From: Chitinophaga agri
GTDB taxonomy: Bacteria; Bacteroidota; Bacteroidia; Chitinophagales; Chitinophagaceae
Assembly: GCF_010093065.1 (NCBI RefSeq)
Contig: NZ_CP048113.1
Location: 62,001 to 126,000 of the forward strand
Reading direction: 5' to 3'
DNA length: 64,000 bases
Below the pieces are notes generated by a model. That model made no database searches, was not told where the DNA came from, and was given only the letters and a program-made list of their open reading frames with translations. This document shows, piece after piece, positions 49,524 to 59,395 of the stretch. Within the stretch, counting starts at the first letter, position 1. Each line of letters opens with the position of its first letter. The translations under genes and the position numbers were made by a program.

Positions 49524-52500
49524 TTATTGGTTCGCAATGAAGACTTTCTTCGACACCTGTTGTCTGTTCGCCGAGAACGTCACGATATAAATGCCGCCAG
49601 TATAATGTGATCCCAGCAAGTAGCGGCCGTTGCCGGTAAAGTCTTTCCGTAGTAATACCTGTCCGGATACGTTGCTGACGGTGATCGTACATTTTTCTCC
49701 CGGCACCTTGTCAAACTGTCCATACAAACTGTTACCCACAGCAAACGCATGGTAGTTCATATTTCCGTCAGCCGGGGTGTTATCCTCACCTTCTCTTAGT
49801 ACCAGGAAGAAACGGTCATCAAAACTGCCTTTACGCAGGAACAGTCGGTAGGGAGTCGACTGCTGCAGATCATGTGTCACATTTGCTTCCCTGTCATACA
49901 GGTAAAAATGCCTGTTTAATGGCATACGTTCGATCACCGGAAGTGTAAAGCTTACATAGCCTTCTCTTTCCGTCGTGATGCCCAGTGGTATCATCTCAGT
50001 ACTGTCTATATCGTTCGGCCATGCAGCAATGGACTGGCGCTGCGTACCCGCCATGACATAGAGGTTGGGTATAAATTCATCTGTGTTGAAAAGTTTCAGC
50101 GCATCAATATCTACTTCAAATGCTCTCGCATAACTGTTGTCAAAGTAGATCACCGCCGGGTCAGCAGGGTACCCTTCATCTGTATAACCAGCACTTATGC
50201 GCAGCAGTGGTTCTGTCAGGGGGCGTTCCCTGTGAAAATTAGGTGCCAGGTTGTTCACCCTGGCAGCATTGGTCACGCGGAGTAAACCAGATACCGGGTA
50301 GGCGCCATCGCTGACATGTACGAAGAATCCCTGCATCGCGGGGATGATATTATTTGCTATACCATCACTGGAAACCCCGTTGATATAAGAGGCGTAGGTA
50401 CCTGTATATTGATTAGTGCTACCCGCGTTGAAGAAGTAGATGGCATTGTCAATATTGGTCCGCGTCCAGGCACTCGTAGCATCCCAGTCGACAGGAGAGG
50501 GGTATGGATTGCCTACCAGGTTGAACCCTTTGGTATACGGCTGGTTATTGTTGGTCAGCGTAGGAGCGGTGATCGTACCATTATTCACGGTGCCGGTCAT
50601 GTCTATGACAACAGGGGAGGTGCTCGTACCCAGATTCCCTGCATATCCCAGCATAGGTGTCAGAATATTAGATGTGGCCGTGTAGGACACCCAGCCCGAA
50701 GAAGTACGGTTTTCTACATACCGGTAGAATCTCGGGAAGGTTGCACTCAGGTTAATATCATTGGAAAACTCATCCACTGTGGCTGCATTGAACGGAGAAC
50801 TCAGATAAGTATATCCGAAACCGGTCGGACGATAACGCTGAATCTTTACGCTGCCCGTTACAGCGCCATTACCACTGCCGTCAATAAGTGCCGTACGTGT
50901 GGCAGTTGATAATAGTGTGAGGAACGTAGAGGTGGAGAATGCTCCTGTGCTGGCTTTCAGTACGCCAGAGATGTTCAGTGTACCGAGCAGTGATACGCCG
51001 AACGTATTGTTCGTTGTCAGATTGAGTATCGTATTACCTGCAAATACATTCGCAGGAATGGCCTGCGCAGCGGTTGTACTGGTCATTTCAATGGTGCCAT
51101 TGCTGGCGGTGAATGTGCCGCTGTTGGTGATGGCTCCGTATATCTGCATGGTACCACCGTTCACCGTGACAGCAGCACCACTTTGTATGATCAGGTTGTT
51201 CGTCACAGCGGTACCTGTAGTGATCAGCGGATAATTGGTCAGACCAGTTGGAATGGTCGCATTTGTAGTACTGATAGGTACAATGTTGTTTGACCAGTTC
51301 CCATCCAGGAACCAGTTCACATTTACCGCCCCTGTCCAGGTATTGTCGATGATAGATTCTCCTACCGCCAGTGCTACATTAAGATTTGTAATACCGGTAG
51401 CAATGATGGAAGTTGGGAGCGGCGTATTAGATGCCGGCGCGCTCCAGGTAGTCCCGTTATATGCGCCTGCTTTGAAATTGGCCGTATTGGAACCGGCATC
51501 TACATCTGCGGCATTCCAGTTCAGTGTAACGGATGCACTGGTAAAGGCCAGTCCTGTATTGGCAAACGTCCAATACCTGTTGACACTTTTATTCGGATTC
51601 AGATTGGAAGTAGCAATATTGGGATGGTCAGGCGTAGCAACCGTCGTCAGTATACTACCGGATGTGGTGACATTGGGAATCGTGATCACAGCGGGCGTGT
51701 AGTAAGATACACCTCCTACTTCAAACGTGCGTGTGGCACTGCCGGTAGGAAATGCTTTTTGGAGTCGGCCAACCACCCAGCCGGTAGACTGTGAAGCCCC
51801 GGTAACAGTACCTGTCGCCGGCTGTATCAGGGCGAATGTGTTGCCGGTTGTTATCTTGCCCCGCAAGAAGTTCAGTACACTGTTGATCGTCACATTCGAA
51901 CCGAGTGTAATACCATTCGTCAGTTTATTTACCGTCAGGTTATTGAAAGCACCAGTAGAAGTGATCGTCTGCGTGCCGGCACCATTGAAGTAAACAGTCG
52001 CTCCTGTATTATTGTAGGTGCCACTTGTCATTGTCCAGTTGCCACCAATTGTGTCAGTAAAGCTGCCCTGTACAAAGGTGCCGTTAGACAGGGTAAAGTC
52101 ATTTAATATTTTCAGTATCGCGGATGCAGTTTTGCTGCCGGAAGTGGAGATCACCAGGTTACCGTAAGGAGTAACTGCTGATACAGCCTGCGTACTACCG
52201 CCGTATTCAACTGTACTGAATGTGTCCACCGTGTATGACGTAAAGGTCGGTAAGGTTTGTGTACCCCTGAGGATCAGTCGTGCATTGTCTTCTATGGCCA
52301 GTGAGCTGGCCGCGGTCGCAGTAATGGCGAAGCCGGCGGCATCAAATATGCCCGTATTGACCGTGATATCGTCCACTGCAGTAATGGCTTTTGCAAGGAA
52401 GACTGTTACACCTGCGTCCTTTTGGATAGTCACCTGAGACAGGTTAAATGAAGCCGCAGCACCCGAGATATTACCAGCCACGCTACCCACCATGGTCAGG

Positions 52501-55500
52501 GTACCCACTGTGCCATCATAGGTGCCGTTATTGGTAAAATTACGGGCCACGTTATAGTCAGAGATTGCCGTTGTGGATCCGGTGATGGTAAGGTCGTAGA
52601 ATGTGGTGCCGGGACTACCTGTTAATTGCGCATCTGCGGCGGTCATGACAAAGGTGGAGGTGCCGCCGTTCAGCGTACCGTTGCTTTCCACGTCACCGGC
52701 TACCGTATAGGTGTAGCTGCCCGCATTGAAGATGGCATTATTGGCAATCATGAAGTCGCCGTTAACAGGCCAGTTAGCGGAAGGGGTGACGCCGCTGGTG
52801 TTCGTGATCAGTACGTTGCCCAGTGCGGTTGGTGCACCCACGACACTGATGGCGCCGGTCCCACCGAATAATAAAGTACCCGTGCTGGTAAATGCTGTAC
52901 CGCTTAGTCTGATCGTTTGTGCTGCGGAAGGAAGAAAGTTCATGGTTCCGCTACTGGTAACAGTGCCATTGTTGGTAAAAGATCCAAAGATGTTATGTGT
53001 GGAAGGACCTCCGTTGAACGTGGCGCCGTTAGCTATGTTAAAGGCAATGCCCACATTCCATCCTACGCTGGCGGTAACGCCCCCCGTATTATTGATGTTC
53101 AGTGTGGCATACGTAGGTGTACTGGTCGAGTTGAGCACCGGTGGAATGGTGCCGTTGAAATTGATAACGCCACTGGAATTAGATACCAGTGCATTGACAA
53201 ACCGGATCGTTTGCTGTGCCGTTCCGGTGAAAGTCGTAACACCATTGCTGGTGAGTGAACCATTATTGGTCAGATCTCCATTTATAGTAGCGGTGCCGCT
53301 GCCCCCGTTAAAGGAACCGCCAGTCGCGATCGTCAGCAAAGTGTTGTACGTAATATTACTGCCACTCACCACGTAGCTACCATATGCAGTGAGACGGTTG
53401 AAAGTAGTATTACCGTTGATGGTTTTGTTCGCCCCGTTCAACGTAACGGTGCTGGTCGCAGGTGCAAAGGTGCCGCTGTTATTCCAGTTGCCAAACAGGT
53501 TGATGGTGTAGGTTGCGCCATTGAGCGTCGCACCGCTGTTGATCGTGATGTCTCCATTCACAATGGAGGTCGCAGCCAGTGTTTTGGTTCCGCCGTTACT
53601 GAATATCAGGTTACCATAAGAGATACCCGCTACCGACTGCGCAACACTGCCATTATAGTTGGTCGTACTGGTACTGCCCAGGGTATTGGTGGAATAACCA
53701 CCAGGGAAGTTGCTGGTGCCACCTGCAAGCAACGTAGCACCATTCGCCAGCGTAAATGTACCCCCTGCTGACGCTCTGGAAGCGGTAAAAGTAGAAAGGT
53801 TCAATGTCCCACTGTTAACAGATAGATTTCCATTGATAGGGCAATTGCCTGTCAGCGTAACCGATCCACCAGTGTTACTTACAATAAGATTATTAAAAGT
53901 GGTAGCAGCTACCGTTTGTGTACCTGTACCATTTAATGTTACCGTACCACCGGAAGAGGAGAATGTACCACTGTTATTCCAGTTGCCGCCAACTGTTAAT
54001 CCGACTACGCCACTGTTCAGAATAGCGCCCGGCGATATGTTTACGTCACCTGTTACGTTCGTCGCTCCGTTCATCGTCATAGAGCCTCCGGTGACGCTCA
54101 GGGTACCTGCGGCACTGGCAGCACTGCTAAGTAAAGCGTCGCCCGCACTTTTGCCGATCAGGAGATTGTAATAGGAGAGCCCTGCAATATTCTGTGCGCC
54201 ACTACCATTGTAGTTGACCGTACCCGTACCGGGTGTGAATGTGCCATTTGTATAGTTGTAGTTACTACCGATGTTCAGTCTGCCTGCACCGGAGAATACG
54301 ACATTGGCCCCGCCTGATTGTGTAAGGGAACCGCCTACAGTAACCGTGCCTGCGCCTATATTCAGGTTAATAGCATGTGCGGCTGTACCATCACTTAAAG
54401 GCAGGTCGCCATTGACGGTAAGCGTCTGAGCGCCTACGTTGATGTTATGCGTCACATTCGCGGACCATTTACCCGCTATATTACCCTGTGTGGTCAGTGA
54501 ACCACCGGAAGCAACTGTCAGATTAACTGCCTGCACACTACCGAGGGAGATCGCTTTTACAGATGCAGTGGTGCTGATAGTTGGTTGATTGGTGAAGGCG
54601 ATCGTACCTATTTCAGCGACATCATTTACACCTGGCGGGCGGGAAGGAGACCCCTGCAGGACGGTCCAGTTATTGGCATTGGACCAGTCGCTGCTGACTG
54701 AACCATTCCAGCGTACCACATTGGAATTATCTGATAATGTCCAGCGGCCGTTGATCGCTAATTGCCCGCTGATTTCAACATAATTGTCCGTCGTGTTATT
54801 CCCTGATTTACCAACAGCCCCCCAGCCGGCCCCACTGTTATACCAGAGTCCCATCGTGGATTCATTGTTACCATTCAGTTCTCCGTCTTCATAGTGAAGT
54901 CTCACGGTAGTAAGCCCAAGCGTAAGGCCGGTATTGATCGTATATACGCGGTTGATAGCACTTCCCTGCGGGAAATCACCGATAGGGCCGATGGCCACAG
55001 ATACAGTGATTGATCCCGTCAAAGGAAGCCCCAGAATAGATAACGAGTTATTGGGACTTTCAAACGCATAGGTCCCGCCCAGTCCGAACGATTGGGTACG
55101 CCGGATATTTCCCAGGATAACACCTGGACCGGTCCTGTCTACTGTCATGTTCACGACGTTGGTACCTGTGTTCATGGTACCAACGGTCATGTTGATGGTT
55201 GCGGCATTCACATCATTGTTCAGGTTCACCTGTGTGGACTGCGCGCCTTTATTGAGTGTGAGTATGTTAAAGGTGGTGACACCTGTGATCGTAGAGATAT
55301 TACTGCCAATGAATGCGAACGTACTGGTAGCAGCATTAAAAGTACCATTGTTGGTAAAGTCCAGCAGTACCTGGTGCGTAAAACTGCCTGCATTAAAAGT
55401 TGTGCCGGATGCCAGCGTAAAATAGCTGGAAGTGATGGCGCCGGCAGCCGTTTTCGCGGACCCGCCGGAGAGTAATAGTCTGTTGTAGGTGAGGGCGTTA

Positions 55501-57482
55501 ATAGTCTGTGCAGCAGTACCGTTGAAGTTAACCGTATTGGGTGTAGTGGAGGTGACATTTAAAGTACCCGCAGTAACAGTGAAAGTATTGGCAATGCCCA
55601 GCACGGCATTGGTAGACAATTGCAGGGATGTACCATTCAAAGCTACATTAAAAAGATTAGCGGTACCATTGAGGGTGCTGGTACCCGCGAATGTAGCGGT
55701 ACCGGCAGTCGCAGAAAAGGACCCGCTGACATCCAGTGTCGTGCTGACGGAGAAGGGGACCGCTGTTGTGACAGTACCCGGTATGATCAGTGAGCCGAAT
55801 GCGATCGTACCCGCTCCTGAAATGGTCTTGCTGGCGCCCTGCATAGAGATGGTGCCACCTGTACCGGTAAGCGTGCCACTAACAACGAGGTTACCTGTCA
55901 GTATCACGCTGCTCGTTGTACTCATACTTCCTGAAACCGTGAGGTTATCAAGTGTAATACTAGCCCCTGTAATAGTTTTCGTGGCCCCTGTCATGGTCAC
56001 TGTTCCCCCCGGTGCATGTGTGAATGCGCCCGGACCTGTCGTGGCAAAGTTACCCACAATCGTAATAGAAGCGGTAGCGGCAGCTGAGATATTAGTGGCT
56101 GTGACGTTCAGGTTATTGAATCCGTGTGTACCGGTACCACTGATGCTGGTGCCGGGACCGTTCATATTGACAGTACCGGTGCCTCCGGCAAAGGTGCCGG
56201 TATTCACCCAGTTACCGCTGATATCTATAGTGAAGCTTCCACCGTTGAAGGTAGTGCCGGTATTAATAGTCGTATTACCCGAGATAACGATATTAGCCGC
56301 CGCGGTGAACGTAACTGATGTGCCGGCACCCGGTGTACTGGTGAGGTTACCGGCTACGGTAAATGCGGTAGCAGGCATGGTCTTCACGACGGCGCCGCTG
56401 CTACTGGAAAGGGTCAGGTTACCGTAGGTCTCTGCTGATACATTCTGCGCCAGACCGTTGTATTCAACAGTGCTTGAAAGCGCAAATGAACGGGTGACAA
56501 AGTTGGCCGGCATGGTACCTGTCCCTCCGATCCGCAGGGTGGCGCCATTCGCAATAGAGATGGTGCCACCGGCAACAGTTGTACCCCTGTTGGCTGTGAA
56601 GGAGGAAAGATCCAGTATACCGGCATTTACCACGATCATTCCGGCTGCGCTGGTACTCGAGTTCATGGCATTGAGATTACCGGCAAGTGTCTTCACGAGC
56701 GCCCCGCTGATGCGCAATGTCGAATAGGTCAGGTCATTACGCACCGTTTGATTACTGAGGCTGGCGCTGTATTCCACCGTGCTGCCTGCACTCAGTGTAG
56801 TAGTGCCTGTGAGTGCATAGTTGGTGGCAAAAGTAGCGCCCTTCACATGTAGCACGCCTGTAGCTGTTACGCTGAGCGTGCCTGCACCGGAGATCAGGGT
56901 GGTGGTGCTTTCGGAGGGGAGAAGGGTACCGCTGACTGACAACGCAATCGTGACCGCAAAACTGGCTGCTGGTGTTACAGTGGCGCCGGCACTGATCGTC
57001 AGGCGTCTGAAAGAGATACCGCTACCATTAATACTCTGCGTAATACCTGCCCCTGCCATAGTGATACGCGATGAATTGCTGGTGGCTGTGTAGGTGCCGT
57101 TATTGATAAAGTCGCCTTTTACAGTGACAGTGACCCCTCTGTGGGAAATCGTACAGCCGCTTCCAATCGTGAGCGTGCCGGATACAGTCAGTCCCTTGGA
57201 GACGGTCAGTACGGGGTTCTTCGCGCTGGTGACAAGTGTAAGCGTCCGGCATGCGGCAGTAACAGAACTGATAGTGGGCTGAAAGGAACCTGTGAACGAA
57301 GCATCTCCGATGACAGCATCAACAGATGCTGTCGGAATACCCGCCGTCCAGTTGTTGGCATCATTCCATGTAGTGCTAACAGTGCCTTTCCAGCTTGTCT
57401 GGCACCATACCGTAACCGGCAGACTAAGTAACAGGATGAGGAGTGTAAAACAAACAGGGGTAAATTTGCTGTCAGTATTCAT
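49524..57482 (-). CDS. giant repeat adhesin with T9SS type A sorting domain
   Basis: 2652 aa, signal peptide FTPVCFTLLILLLSLPVTVWC. Mostly a Thr/Ser/Gly/Asn-rich beta-solenoid-like chain of recurring units (FNNLTVS, GNWNNSGTF, TVTLNGTGTQTV), with three WN..NNW modules: near residues 30-60 (WNDANNWTAGIP), 925-960 (WSNANNWTVLQG) and 2047-2080 (WFLDGNWSNNIVP). These resemble the modules of large T9SS surface proteins. After about residue 2290 a non-repetitive region follows, and the last 65 residues are a T9SS type A sorting domain: CTITVSNVSGQVLLRKDF and GGIYIVTFSANRQQVSKKVF. So it should leave by T9SS and be anchored or released at the surface. It lies between the PapD-like chaperone (61 nt upstream) and the second DUF4402 gene. 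Reverse-strand open frames here are composition artefacts. Confidence 0.9.
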   Translation of the reverse strand: MNTDSKFTPVCFTLLILLLSLPVTVWCQTSWKGTVSTTWNDANNWTAGIPTASVDAVIGDASFTGSFQPTISSVTAACRTLTLVTSAKNPVLTVSKGLTVSGTLTIGSGCTISHRGVTVTVKGDFINNGTYTATSNSSRITMAGAGITQSINGSGISFRRLTISAGATVTPAASFAVTIALSVSGTLLPSESTTTLISGAGTLSVTATGVLHVKGATFATNYALTGTTTLSAGSTVEYSASLSNQTVRNDLTYSTLRISGALVKTLAGNLNAMNSSTSAAGMIVVNAGILDLSSFTANRGTTVAGGTISIANGATLRIGGTGTMPANFVTRSFALSSTVEYNGLAQNVSAETYGNLTLSSSSGAVVKTMPATAFTVAGNLTSTPGAGTSVTFTAAANIVISGNTTINTGTTFNGGSFTIDISGNWVNTGTFAGGTGTVNMNGPGTSISGTGTHGFNNLNVTATNISAAATASITIVGNFATTGPGAFTHAPGGTVTMTGATKTITGASITLDNLTVSGSMSTTSSVILTGNLVVSGTLTGTGGTISMQGASKTISGAGTIAFGSLIIPGTVTTAVPFSVSTTLDVSGSFSATAGTATFAGTSTLNGTANLFNVALNGTSLQLSTNAVLGIANTFTVTAGTLNVTSTTPNTVNFNGTAAQTINALTYNRLLLSGGSAKTAAGAITSSYFTLASGTTFNAGSFTHQVLLDFTNNGTFNAATSTFAFIGSNISTITGVTTFNILTLNKGAQSTQVNLNNDVNAATINMTVGTMNTGTNVVNMTVDRTGPGVILGNIRRTQSFGLGGTYAFESPNNSLSILGLPLTGSITVSVAIGPIGDFPQGSAINRVYTINTGLTLGLTTVRLHYEDGELNGNNESTMGLWYNSGAGWGAVGKSGNNTTDNYVEISGQLAINGRWTLSDNSNVVRWNGSVSSDWSNANNWTVLQGSPSRPPGVNDVAEIGTIAFTNQPTISTTASVKAISLGSVQAVNLTVASGGSLTTQGNIAGKWSANVTHNINVGAQTLTVNGDLPLSDGTAAHAINLNIGAGTVTVGGSLTQSGGANVVFSGAGRLNIGSNYNYTNGTFTPGTGTVNYNGSGAQNIAGLSYYNLLIGKSAGDALLSSAASAAGTLSVTGGSMTMNGATNVTGDVNISPGAILNSGVVGLTVGGNWNNSGTFSSSGGTVTLNGTGTQTVAATTFNNLIVSNTGGSVTLTGNCPINGNLSVNSGTLNLSTFTASRASAGGTFTLANGATLLAGGTSNFPGGYSTNTLGSTSTTNYNGSVAQSVAGISYGNLIFSNGGTKTLAATSIVNGDITINSGATLNGATYTINLFGNWNNSGTFAPATSTVTLNGANKTINGNTTFNRLTAYGSYVVSGSNITYNTLLTIATGGSFNGGSGTATINGDLTNNGSLTSNGVTTFTGTAQQTIRFVNALVSNSSGVINFNGTIPPVLNSTSTPTYATLNINNTGGVTASVGWNVGIAFNIANGATFNGGPSTHNIFGSFTNNGTVTSSGTMNFLPSAAQTIRLSGTAFTSTGTLLFGGTGAISVVGAPTALGNVLITNTSGVTPSANWPVNGDFMIANNAIFNAGSYTYTVAGDVESNGTLNGGTSTFVMTAADAQLTGSPGTTFYDLTITGSTTAISDYNVARNFTNNGTYDGTVGTLTMVGSVAGNISGAAASFNLSQVTIQKDAGVTVFLAKAITAVDDITVNTGIFDAAGFAITATAASSLAIEDNARLILRGTQTLPTFTSYTVDTFSTVEYGGSTQAVSAVTPYGNLVISTSGSKTASAILKILNDFTLSNGTFVQGSFTDTIGGNWTMTSGTYNNTGATVYFNGAGTQTITSTGAFNNLTVNKLTNGITLGSNVTINSVLNFLRGKITTGNTFALIQPATGTVTGASQSTGWVVGRLQKAFPTGSATRTFEVGGVSYYTPAVITIPNVTTSGSILTTVATPDHPNIATSNLNPNKSVNRYWTFANTGLAFTSASVTLNWNAADVDAGSNTANFKAGAYNGTTWSAPASNTPLPTSIIATGITNLNVALAVGESIIDNTWTGAVNVNWFLDGNWSNNIVPISTTNATIPTGLTNYPLITTGTAVTNNLIIQSGAAVTVNGGTMQIYGAITNSGTFTASNGTIEMTSTTAAQAIPANVFAGNTILNLTTNNTFGVSLLGTLNISGVLKASTGAFSTSTFLTLLSTATRTALIDGSGNGAVTGSVKIQRYRPTGFGYTYLSSPFNAATVDEFSNDINLSATFPRFYRYVENRTSSGWVSYTATSNILTPMLGYAGNLGTSTSPVVIDMTGTVNNGTITAPTLTNNNQPYTKGFNLVGNPYPSPVDWDATSAWTRTNIDNAIYFFNAGSTNQYTGTYASYINGVSSDGIANNIIPAMQGFFVHVSDGAYPVSGLLRVTNAARVNNLAPNFHRERPLTEPLLRISAGYTDEGYPADPAVIYFDNSYARAFEVDIDALKLFNTDEFIPNLYVMAGTQRQSIAAWPNDIDSTEMIPLGITTEREGYVSFTLPVIERMPLNRHFYLYDREANVTHDLQQSTPYRLFLRKGSFDDRFFLVLREGEDNTPADGNMNYHAFAVGNSLYGQFDKVPGEKCTITVSNVSGQVLLRKDFTGNGRYLLGSHYTGGIYIVTFSANRQQVSKKVFIANQ

Positions 57483-57542
57483 GCGTTTTGGTTAATGTTC
57501 TGCGATTACGCGTTACGCAGGCCGGAATAATACTATCAGTGA

Positions 57543-58370
57543 TCAGTGTAGCTGTAATTCTGTTTGTGCTATCGGTTCGGGTGCAGCATCTTTTGATTGT
57601 GGGGTATAGGAGATCCGTAGTTTTCCATTATGGTAGTCGATACCCGGTTTTTTATCCAGTTCCATGTGAAATTGTCTGAATGATGTAGGGGTGTAAACCG
57701 CCAGTCCTCTCACATTCGCCACATTCGTGATCTTACCTTTTTCAGATACATACTCAACATTGATGTCCCCATACACAGAGTGATTCCCCGAACGGCGTAC
57801 CACCATCTTCAGCGAGGCGGGTGCATTTTCAGGGGCATCCAGGGCGACGTCAGTCAGGTTCACCTTTATATCAGGAGTACCGGTCCTGATGATCACAGGT
57901 ATACTGATACCAAATACGGGTGTAAGGGTGACAGATATGCTGGTCGAGTCTTTCAGTTTTGGGGCCTCACCCTGTATCCTTGTATCTGGTACTGCTCTGA
58001 AATAAATGTGCGAACGGTATTCGCCAGGTTGCAGTTGCCCGGTTTTCACCAGCTGCACTTTCACCAGTTGTGCCTCACCAGGGGCGAGTGTTACACTTCT
58101 TGGAAAGAGACGGAGAAAGCCACTGGCGAACAATTGTCCCGAATCAGGTTCCGTGATCTTTTCAAAAGTGCCATTGTTGTTCATGCGGATTTCGATAACA
58201 GAGATCAGATACCTGGCAGTGTCCTGTCCGGTATTGGCAAGATTAAGTTCCTGTATTTTCTTTTGCCCGTCAAAGATGACCCTCATAGGTGTGATCAGCA
58301 GATTGCCCTGTGCGAATGTGTTAAACGGGAGTAAGAGTGGAATGAATTTCAGTAAATGGATGATGCGCAT
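57543..58370 (-). CDS. PapD-like periplasmic fimbrial chaperone
   Basis: 275 aa from ATG 58370 (the TTG two codons upstream is ignored). Signal peptide RIIHLLKFIPLLLPFNTFAQ. The mature protein shows the two Ig domains of PapD-type chaperones: domain 1 (about 20-140) with LLITPMRVIFDGQKKIQELNLANTG, LFPRSVTLAPGEAQLVKVQL, and the G1-like YRSHIYFRAVP segment; domain 2 (150-270) with GISIPVIIRTG and LKMVVRRSGNHSVYGDINVEYV. The chaperone binds nascent subunits and delivers them to an usher. Neighbours are two DUF4402 subunits, a large adhesin and an usher-like barrel, all on the same strand. Divergent from classical members, but the fold assignment is good. Confidence 0.85.
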   Translation of the reverse strand: MRIIHLLKFIPLLLPFNTFAQGNLLITPMRVIFDGQKKIQELNLANTGQDTARYLISVIEIRMNNNGTFEKITEPDSGQLFASGFLRLFPRSVTLAPGEAQLVKVQLVKTGQLQPGEYRSHIYFRAVPDTRIQGEAPKLKDSTSISVTLTPVFGISIPVIIRTGTPDIKVNLTDVALDAPENAPASLKMVVRRSGNHSVYGDINVEYVSEKGKITNVANVRGLAVYTPTSFRQFHMELDKKPGIDYHNGKLRISYTPQSKDAAPEPIAQTELQLH

Positions 58371-58399
58371 AAACAATGTTGAAAAAATGAATGCCCAAT

Positions 58400-58436
58400 A
58401 AGGCCCTTCCGGCCGTTCTCATACCGGGAGGGCCTT
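58400..58436 (-). terminator. hairpin after the first DUF4402 gene, possible attenuator
   Basis: 13-bp stem (58400-58412 with 58424-58436; one T-G wobble) with an 11-nt loop, between the DUF4402 stop and the chaperone start. Read on the minus strand it is followed by ATTGGGC, not a T-run, so it may limit rather than stop transcription. Confidence 0.55.
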
Positions 58437-58456
58437 TGGGTGAAGTCAGCCTGATC

Positions 58457-58972
58457 TTAGTTGTAGTTCACAGTAACGTCGAAAGGCGTACCTGAAACAT
58501 ACACACCGGCAGGCTGGCCGGCACTTACATTAAGGGTAGCTCCTACATTCAATACCTGAGAACCACCTGTCAGTGTGCCAGTACCTGAAGGATCACTGGT
58601 AAACGCAGTAACGGTCATGGTATTGGCACCACTGGTGATCGTCAGCGGAGTAGTAGGCAGTGTGATCGTGTACGTATAACCGGTTGTACCAGCTACCGTA
58701 AATGAAGCGGCCGTTACTGTTCCTGCAGTTGTCGGTAATGTTACGCCGCCTGTACGCGTACGTGTGCCGGCAGGGGTCAGTACCACTGTACCTGCCGTTG
58801 TAGACTGTACGGCCACATTGCCGAAGTTCATATCAACGTCTTTCGTGATACTGATAGGCGTGACAATCGTCGCCGTCACCGTTGCCGATGCCGTCTCCTG
58901 TGCCCGCACTGTTGTTGTTGCTGCGCATGCTAATGCAAACGAAGCAACGAAAAGCAGTCGTGTTCTTTTCAT
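58457..58972 (-). CDS. DUF4402 protein, putative major fimbrial subunit
   Basis: 171 aa, signal peptide KRTRLLFVASFALACAATTTVRAQ. The mature part is one DUF4402 beta-sandwich: ASATVTATIVTPISITKDVDMNFGNVAV (the standard family opening), TVVLTPAGTRTRTGGVTLP, ASFTVAGTTGYTYTITLP and the closing VYVSGTPFDVTVNYN strand. Such proteins are pilin-like in size and fold. It is the first gene of the minus-strand operon and is followed by a hairpin, a layout often used to make the main subunit more abundant than the chaperone and usher. Polymer formation is inferred. Confidence 0.87.
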   Translation of the reverse strand: MKRTRLLFVASFALACAATTTVRAQETASATVTATIVTPISITKDVDMNFGNVAVQSTTAGTVVLTPAGTRTRTGGVTLPTTAGTVTAASFTVAGTTGYTYTITLPTTPLTITSGANTMTVTAFTSDPSGTGTLTGGSQVLNVGATLNVSAGQPAGVYVSGTPFDVTVNYN

Positions 58973-59395
58973 TTGTACTTTTTTAGATTATAAATAGTAA
59001 ATATGTTAGTGCATGATATGTCATTACGCCGATTGAGTGAGACGAGGTTAAAGGAAATGGACCTGTGCTTCCCGGCACAGGATACTTATTGCATTTAGAT
59101 TGACAGGTCTACCGTTATAGCGGTGGATTAATTGAAATCTTAACGAATATAGAAAAAAAGGCAGTCATTAATTCTTTCATGCATGACTTTTTTTGACTGC
59201 GGTAAGGGCAGCGTTAATAACGTTCTGTCCCGTCTGGTAAACAATTCTGCTACAGTTCCTGTTAGATGGAATGGTATCCCCCCCGGTTGTCAGAAGTGCC
59301 CCGCTAGGTTGTCCTGTTTACACCTTCAGATCATGAGATCGTATCAATAATTTAGCAGGATCAATCCGCTTTTTATCATGTAAAACTGGTATGAT
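58973..59395. other. intergenic region upstream of the fimbrial-type operon
   Basis: 423 bp between divergent genes. It must contain the operon promoter on the minus strand, but I found no exact TAnnTTTG close to the start. A 7-bp inverted repeat GCAGTCA / TGACTGC occurs near 59161-59201 around an AT-rich loop. No gene or RNA seen. Confidence 0.45.

Noticed and set aside
55489..56427. Long plus-strand open frames (to 312 codons) opposite the giant adhesin gene
   Set aside because: They are antisense to a Thr/Ser/Gly-rich repeat gene whose codon bias keeps the reverse frame open. No signal, family or promoter supports them.
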